Source of the DNA: Tangfeifania sp.
GTDB lineage: Bacteria > Bacteroidota > Bacteroidia > Bacteroidales > Prolixibacteraceae
Reading direction: 5' to 3'
NCBI GenBank assembly: GCA_018400515.1
Contig: JAGYMR010000071.1
Span: 1 to 11,166, forward strand
DNA: 11,166 nt
The position numbers were made by a program, and so were the translations under genes. Below are positions 7,221 through 11,166 of the stretch, in pieces. Under the pieces are notes generated by a model that saw only the letters and a program-made list of their open reading frames with translations, ran no database searches and was not told the DNA's origin. Each line of letters begins with the position of its first letter. Position 1 is the stretch's first letter.

Positions 7221-7232
7221 TATTTTTACTGC

Positions 7233-8171
7233 ATGAGATCGGACACCTTTAAAGGATATTTTTTTGCCATCATTGCGACCATTGCATTCTCCAATGTTTA
7301 TATTTTCAGCAAGGCGGCGCTGAACGAGGTCCACCTGGTGCAATTCGGGCTTTACTGGTTTTTCATAAGCACCCTCCTGAGTTTCCTGAATGCCCTCCGG
7401 GGGAAAAAGCTTCACCAGTTAAAAAGGCTTTCCCCCCGGCAGGCACGTGTTCTGCTTACCCTCGGGATCCTGGAGATCTTCACGACGACCACCTTTTTCC
7501 TTTCGGTACATATCATTCCTGACCCGGCCGTCACCTCTTTTCTCGGCAATCTATTCCCGGTAATGCTGGCCTTTGGGGGTATTTTTGTTCTGGGAGAAAA
7601 ATTTGGACCGGTGGAAACAGCCGGGGCTTTACTCGCACTGGCGGGAGCTTTTGTCATCAGTTACACCGGGGAAACATCGCTCCGGAAATTATTCATTCCA
7701 GGGACAGGGGTTGTTTTGCTGAATGCATTTTTTGCCACCACGGCATCGCTCGTTGTAAAAGTCCACGTAAAAAAACTCGGACCGGAAATTCTGGGGCTGA
7801 ACCGTTCGGCCTGGCTGCTGGTTTTTTCTTCTGTCATGATGCTGGTTTTGGGGAAATCCCCTGTGATTCCGTTCTCCGCACTGAAGAACATTGCCATTGG
7901 TGCAACCCTCGGTCCGTTTCTGGCTATCCTGACGGTTTACTACTCCTTCCGCTACATCAATGCTTCCCGTTCATCCATTTTTCAAAGCCTCAAGGGAATT
8001 TTCGTTCTTGCTGGAAGCTACCTCTTTTTCGGAACCCTGCCCCTCCTGCACCAGCTCATTGGCGGATTCATAACCATCTGCGGTGTTTTGATCATGACCC
8101 TTGCCCAGGCAGGGATCCTCCGGCGGACCAGAAAAAACAGAAGAACCGGCAATGGTGGGGCTCCTTTTTAA
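7233..8171 (+). CDS. EamA/DMT-superfamily inner-membrane transporter
   Basis: A 312-residue integral membrane protein with about ten hydrophobic segments, roughly at 7-27, 35-53, 72-93, 98-120, 126-144, 156-176, 190-207, 217-237, 247-267 and 271-291. These form two EamA-type repeats of five helices. The first repeat ends in the typical NLFPVMLAFGGIFVLGEKF (106-124, with E122). The matching position in the second repeat reads FFGTLPL (265-271), without the usual Glu. A basic tail (RRTRKNRR, 297-304) suggests a cytoplasmic C-terminus. Family members export or import metabolites, amino acids or sugars and their phosphates, but the substrate cannot be read from sequence. The ATG at 7233 is chosen because the first helix begins directly after it. 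The stop codon interlocks with that of the convergent phosphatase gene. Between sugar-phosphate genes, a sugar-related substrate is possible but unproven. Confidence 0.85.
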   Translation: MRSDTFKGYFFAIIATIAFSNVYIFSKAALNEVHLVQFGLYWFFISTLLSFLNALRGKKLHQLKRLSPRQARVLLTLGILEIFTTTTFFLSVHIIPDPAVTSFLGNLFPVMLAFGGIFVLGEKFGPVETAGALLALAGAFVISYTGETSLRKLFIPGTGVVLLNAFFATTASLVVKVHVKKLGPEILGLNRSAWLLVFSSVMMLVLGKSPVIPFSALKNIAIGATLGPFLAILTVYYSFRYINASRSSIFQSLKGIFVLAGSYLFFGTLPLLHQLIGGFITICGVLIMTLAQAGILRRTRKNRRTGNGGAPF

Positions 8172-8944
8172 CCGATATCCCTGATTTTTTCGATCAGGTT
8201 TTGATGAATTCCGGGGCGGGCCACCAACAGGAAGTCGCTTTTCCCGTCCCACGGGTTTCCCTGCCAGTCGGTGAAAACACAACCTGCCTCGGCAGCAATC
8301 AGCACACCTGCTGCAAAATCCCAGATCTCATCGCCCGAGCACACAAAACCATCAGCTCCCCCCTCAGCCACATAACATAATTCCAGCGCAGTGGTTCCGA
8401 GCTTGCGGATATTGTAATCAGCAGCCAGCCGGGCATTTACTTCCGCATACCGCATTTTATCCCGTGACTGATGGCCGTGATTCAGAAAAAGGGAGAAAAC
8501 GGACTTGCCCGGTTTTTTCACGCAGAGCGACTGGTTATTGCAAAAAGCACCGCCCCCTTTGGAGGCAAAATATTCGTTTTGATGAACCGGGTCAATGATC
8601 GCACCGGCATAAACCTCCGCCCCTTCCACCAGCGCCACGGAAACCGTAAAAAGGGGTAGCGAGCGGGCAAAGTTGGACGTGCCGTCCAGCGGATCAACAA
8701 TCCACCGGGGCCCCTCTTCCGGACCCGTAAGCCCGCTCTCCTCACTCAATATGCTGTAACCGGAATATTTTTTGAGTACCTTTAAAATGGCAGCCTCAGC
8801 CGCAATATCTGTGTCGGTGACCAGCGTGCGGGACTCCTCTTTGACACGGACCTCTTTTGCCAATCCATACCGTTCCCTGATCACCCGGGCACCGGCACGG
8901 GCAGCTTCCAATGCAACTTGTTGTTCATTTAAAAAGGCCCCCAT
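8168..8944 (-). CDS. Inositol-monophosphatase-family phosphatase
   Basis: A 258-residue Mg2+-dependent, lithium-sensitive-type phosphatase fold, typical in length for SuhB, HisN or CysQ relatives. The metal site is complete: D44 and D46 in LVTDTDIAAE, E68/E69 in ILSEESG, then the signature WIVDPLDGTSNF at 81-92 with D84, D87, G88 and T89. The second signature is IWDFAAGVLIAAEAGC at 207-222, with D209. It should hydrolyse a phosphomonoester of a polyol, sugar or nucleotide; the family motifs do not say which. The start is 4 bp after the stop of the MDR dehydrogenase, so the two are surely co-transcribed and probably coupled. That context suggests an alditol or ketose phosphate as substrate rather than inositol phosphate or PAPS, but this is inference. 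Histidinol phosphatase is an alternative, although no his genes are visible. Confidence 0.88.
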   Translation of the reverse strand: MGAFLNEQQVALEAARAGARVIRERYGLAKEVRVKEESRTLVTDTDIAAEAAILKVLKKYSGYSILSEESGLTGPEEGPRWIVDPLDGTSNFARSLPLFTVSVALVEGAEVYAGAIIDPVHQNEYFASKGGGAFCNNQSLCVKKPGKSVFSLFLNHGHQSRDKMRYAEVNARLAADYNIRKLGTTALELCYVAEGGADGFVCSGDEIWDFAAGVLIAAEAGCVFTDWQGNPWDGKSDFLLVARPGIHQNLIEKIRDIG

Positions 8945-8948
8945 TCCG

Positions 8949-10220
8949 CTAAATTTCCGGTGCGTGCTCCAGCAGATACGCCTCTGCCTTCACATTCCAC
9001 AATCCTTTGGTTTGGGACACCAGCCGGGCAAGCTCGGCAAAAAACGGATCATCTTTGCCGAGCGGCTCAAAATCATCAATGGCCGTCAGCGGCAAATTTT
9101 TATGAGTATAAATAAGCTTTTTCCCGCCCGGAATGTCCGGCAGGTTCAGGGTGGTATCTTTCACTGCATTGAGTCCTCCAATATGGGTGATCAGTCCTGC
9201 CGGATCGAGCCCCTTGCTCATGCAGCTCAGTGCTTCCACCATGTCATCCTTGTTCCCTCCGGAAGTACCGGTAATGTGTGTGGAAGCATAATGCACATTA
9301 TAAAAATTGAGTTTGGCAGAGAAATCGGGGTTGGAGGGGCCCGCGAAAAAGTTCAGGCATCCGTCTTTGGCCAGGATGGCATCGCCCTGCTCCACCACAG
9401 GAGCTACCGGAGCAAAAACAAAAACATCGTCAAATCCGCCGCCGGCCATTTCCCGCAATGAGGCAGCAGGATCGTCGAGGTTCCCGGTATTCAGGTAGAC
9501 CAGTTCAACCCCTTTCTCTTTGGCCCAGTCCGGCGAAAGGATCTCATCCGCCCGGTCGAGGCGGTCCTGGGCAATGTCGGTAACCACCAGCAATGAAGGT
9601 TTCCGGTCCTTCCGGGTGACGGCATACTCGATGGCTGCCAGTCCCATGGGACCCACACCGGCCAGAATGGCCATTTTCCCGCCATCCTTGATTTCCATCT
9701 GATGAACATAGGAACCAGGCTTGGTATGGTAATTGGCATGCATGGCACCAATGACGCAACTCAGGGGTTCGGAGAGGGAAGCCGGGTAAAAACCGGGGCC
9801 GTCATACACCAGCAAACAATCCTGCACCAGCACATCTTTGGGGATGATTACATAAGTAGCATCACCGCCAACATGGGGATAGGTATATCCCGGAGCACTC
9901 AAAACCCCCAGCGGGGCATCTTCATAATAGATCGCCGGCTGAATGGAGTACTTCTGGCCGGGCTTGAATTTATCCTGCCACTGCGCCCCCACTTCAACAA
10001 TTTCGCCGCTGAATTCATGTCCGATGATCACCGGATTATCCGCCACGTCATCAGGAACCCGCTTGTGCGCAGCCCCCTGCTTCGCTGCTTTGTAACTCGA
10101 CATGCAAATACTGTCTGAAACAACTTTTGCCAGGATCTCGTCGTCTTTGATTTTCGGAAGGTCAAACTCCTCGAGTCTTAAATCTTCCTTGCCGTATAAA
10201 CGAACTGCTTTTGTCTTCAT
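8949..10220 (-). CDS. Zinc-type MDR dehydrogenase, L-sorbose-1-phosphate reductase (SorE)-like
   Basis: A 423-residue cytoplasmic medium-chain dehydrogenase, longer than the usual 340-370. The catalytic zinc ligands are C39 (DSICMSSYK), H68/E69 (IIGHEFSGE) and E151 (SEPLSC). The structural four-cysteine zinc lobe expected around residues 92-112 is absent. The Rossmann motif is GVGPMG at 188-193, and an Asp (D215, VVTDIAQ) ends the second strand, which favours NAD(H). The N-terminus (KTKAVRLYGKEDLRLEEF) and VSDSICMSSYKAAKQG...HKRVPDD resemble SorE, which reduces L-sorbose 1-phosphate to D-glucitol 6-phosphate. I make that match from memory. It lies between an SrlD-like SDR upstream (98 bp) and a phosphatase downstream (4 bp). 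An SrlD partner strengthens the sugar-phosphate reading, but the exact substrate is unknown and other polyol or ketose dehydrogenase activities remain possible. Confidence 0.8.
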   Translation of the reverse strand: MKTKAVRLYGKEDLRLEEFDLPKIKDDEILAKVVSDSICMSSYKAAKQGAAHKRVPDDVADNPVIIGHEFSGEIVEVGAQWQDKFKPGQKYSIQPAIYYEDAPLGVLSAPGYTYPHVGGDATYVIIPKDVLVQDCLLVYDGPGFYPASLSEPLSCVIGAMHANYHTKPGSYVHQMEIKDGGKMAILAGVGPMGLAAIEYAVTRKDRKPSLLVVTDIAQDRLDRADEILSPDWAKEKGVELVYLNTGNLDDPAASLREMAGGGFDDVFVFAPVAPVVEQGDAILAKDGCLNFFAGPSNPDFSAKLNFYNVHYASTHITGTSGGNKDDMVEALSCMSKGLDPAGLITHIGGLNAVKDTTLNLPDIPGGKKLIYTHKNLPLTAIDDFEPLGKDDPFFAELARLVSQTKGLWNVKAEAYLLEHAPEI

Positions 10221-10228
10221 ACTTAATG

Positions 10229-10244
10229 ATTATTTCTTAATAAT
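10229..10244. repeat. AT-rich inverted repeat upstream of the MDR dehydrogenase start
   Basis: ATTATT (10229-10234) and AATAAT (10239-10244) are exact reverse complements with a 4-base spacer, 9 bp upstream of the ATG at 10220. The repeat could be a small operator or a structure affecting translation. AT-rich sequence makes chance dyads common, so I hold this loosely. I found no clear TAnnTTTG element here. Confidence 0.25.
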
Positions 10245-10265
10245 TTCAATAAACACGCACCACTG

Positions 10266-10302
10266 AAAAAAATCCCGTGTGCCGGAACAACCGGCAGGAT
10301 TT
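10266..10302 (-). terminator. Intrinsic terminator after the SDR gene
   Basis: Read on the minus strand, AAATCC then TGCCGG (10302-10291) pairs with CCGGCA and GGATTT (10285-10280 and 10275-10270), with a TTGTT loop and a CACG bulge. A run of seven Ts (10272-10266) closes the structure. It begins 16 bp after the SDR stop. The long two-part stem plus T-run makes a good terminator, so the SDR and the downstream dehydrogenase may be expressed from separate promoters or by partial read-through. Confidence 0.7.
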
Positions 10303-10318
10303 ACTCCCTGCCGTTCAA

Positions 10319-11166
10319 CTATTTTAACATATTCTGTCCTCCGGTCACCGGCACCGCCTGCCCGGTCTCATATTCCTGATCGATCACGTAAAAAATGGCT
10401 TTGGCCACATCCTCCGGTTTGCACCCCCGGCCGGCCGGCACCTTTGCTTCATAGAACGCTTTAACGTCCTCAATGGTTTTTGCGCCAGGCACTTTTCCGG
10501 TATTCAGGTACTGAACAAACAATCCCTTTTCGGGATCGCTCCAGAGCGGCCCGTCAAAAAAGTTGCCGGGACAGATGGAGTTCACCTTGATATTGAAAGG
10601 CATCAGTTCAAGAGCGAATGACTGGGTCAGACCGATCCCGCCGAATTTTCCGCCGGCATAGGCAAAATTTTTGTTGCTGCCCTGCAGCCCCGATTTAGAA
10701 TTGATCTGGATGATGTCCATATAATGATCCGGTTTTACGGCATGCTGCCGCTTCATAACGGCCTGGGCATATTTGGAACACAGGAAATAACCGGAGTAAT
10801 TCACTTTGGTCACCAGATCAAAGGTTTTCTGATCCATTTCATCCAGGCTGCCCGCAAATAAGATTCCCGCATTGGCAATCATCGTATCGAGCCCGCCGAA
10901 CTGCAGCACCGTTTCCCGCACCATCTTTTCCACGGAGGGAGCTTCAGCCACATTTACCGGTATGAACCGTGCCTTGTTCTTTGTCTCTTTGGAGTTCAGA
11001 TGGTCGGCAAATGCTTTGCCTTTCTCCTCGTTCAGGTCAGCCACCACGATGTTGGCGCCCTCCCGGTGAAGGATCTCTGCAATTCCGGCTCCGAAGCCCT
11101 GGGCGGCACCTGTAATTATGATGGTCTTATTCTCCACTTTCCCCTGCGGTTTGGCCCCCATCATCA
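10319..11166 (-). CDS. Short-chain dehydrogenase, sorbitol-6-phosphate 2-dehydrogenase (SrlD)-like; 5' end may lie outside the window
   Basis: A classical SDR fold covering the visible 281 residues from the ATG at 11164. The cofactor motif is TGAAQGFG at 18-25, D43 (VVADLN) favours NAD(H), and NAG lies at 98-100. The catalytic S156 sits 13 residues before Y169, which with K173 forms YxxxK (YAGGK). QINSKSG at 153-159, KFGGIGLTQSFALEL at 173-187, KVPAGRGCKPEDV at 241-253 and TGQAVPVTGGQNM at 267-279 closely track E. coli SrlD as I remember it. SrlD oxidises D-glucitol 6-phosphate to fructose 6-phosphate. The frame stays open to the window edge. About 17 residues (MMGAKPQGKVENKTIII) precede TGxxxGxG, more than SrlD has, so this may be the C-terminal domain of a longer protein. 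A terminator follows the stop. Confidence 0.82.
   Translation of the reverse strand, partial: MMGAKPQGKVENKTIIITGAAQGFGAGIAEILHREGANIVVADLNEEKGKAFADHLNSKETKNKARFIPVNVAEAPSVEKMVRETVLQFGGLDTMIANAGILFAGSLDEMDQKTFDLVTKVNYSGYFLCSKYAQAVMKRQHAVKPDHYMDIIQINSKSGLQGSNKNFAYAGGKFGGIGLTQSFALELMPFNIKVNSICPGNFFDGPLWSDPEKGLFVQYLNTGKVPGAKTIEDVKAFYEAKVPAGRGCKPEDVAKAIFYVIDQEYETGQAVPVTGGQNMLK

Noticed and set aside
7219..7226. TATATTTT as a -7 element for the transporter gene
   Set aside because: It lacks the final G, has no -33 partner at the right spacing, and would place the transcription start at the ATG itself.
8772..9461. 229-codon plus-strand open frame spanning the phosphatase and dehydrogenase genes
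   Set aside because: It crosses the junction of two convincing minus-strand genes and shows no domain of its own.

Overview
The window looks like a stretch of chromosome from a Bacteroidota bacterium, probably a free-living or marine relative of the Bacteroidales. Starts lack Shine-Dalgarno sequences, a TAnnTTTG-type -7 element sits in front of gpsA, the hexokinase is of the eukaryote-like family, and a secreted GH29 glycosidase is present. No sequence search was possible, so the phylum call is an inference. All gene content is metabolic, centred on sugars and sugar phosphates. I see no mobile element, CRISPR array, tRNA, rRNA or defence system.

Layout. (1) Positions 1-4149, plus strand: the tail of an unidentified gene overlaps by ATGA a URO-D-superfamily protein that is not HemE. 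A secreted GH29 alpha-L-fucosidase-family enzyme and a hexokinase follow, and the run ends at a strong hairpin terminator. The tight spacing suggests one operon. (2) Positions 4150-5262: a leader region with an 8-bp inverted repeat and a promoter, then gpsA. (3) Positions 5354-7000, minus strand: pgi, convergent with gpsA. (4) Positions 7001-7232: a divergent control region with duplicated CCGG-containing dyads and hairpins. (5) Positions 7233-8171, plus strand: an EamA/DMT-type transporter whose stop codon interlocks with that of the next gene. (6) Positions 8168-11166, minus strand: an SDR resembling sorbitol-6-phosphate dehydrogenase (possibly the C-terminal part of a longer protein), a zinc-type MDR dehydrogenase resembling L-sorbose-1-phosphate reductase, and an inositol-monophosphatase-family phosphatase.

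How they may work together. Hexokinase makes glucose 6-phosphate (or fructose 6-phosphate), Pgi interconverts the two, and an SrlD-like SDR would deliver fructose 6-phosphate from sorbitol 6-phosphate. A SorE-like reductase would feed sorbitol 6-phosphate from a ketose 1-phosphate. Three gene groups therefore touch the glucose-6-P/fructose-6-P node. GpsA draws on glycolytic DHAP for lipid synthesis. The GH29 enzyme releases a sugar outside the cytoplasm, but if that sugar is L-fucose the neighbouring hexokinase cannot use it. The most interesting unknowns are the real substrates of the URO-D-like protein, the GH29 enzyme and the minus-strand oxidoreductase/phosphatase module.
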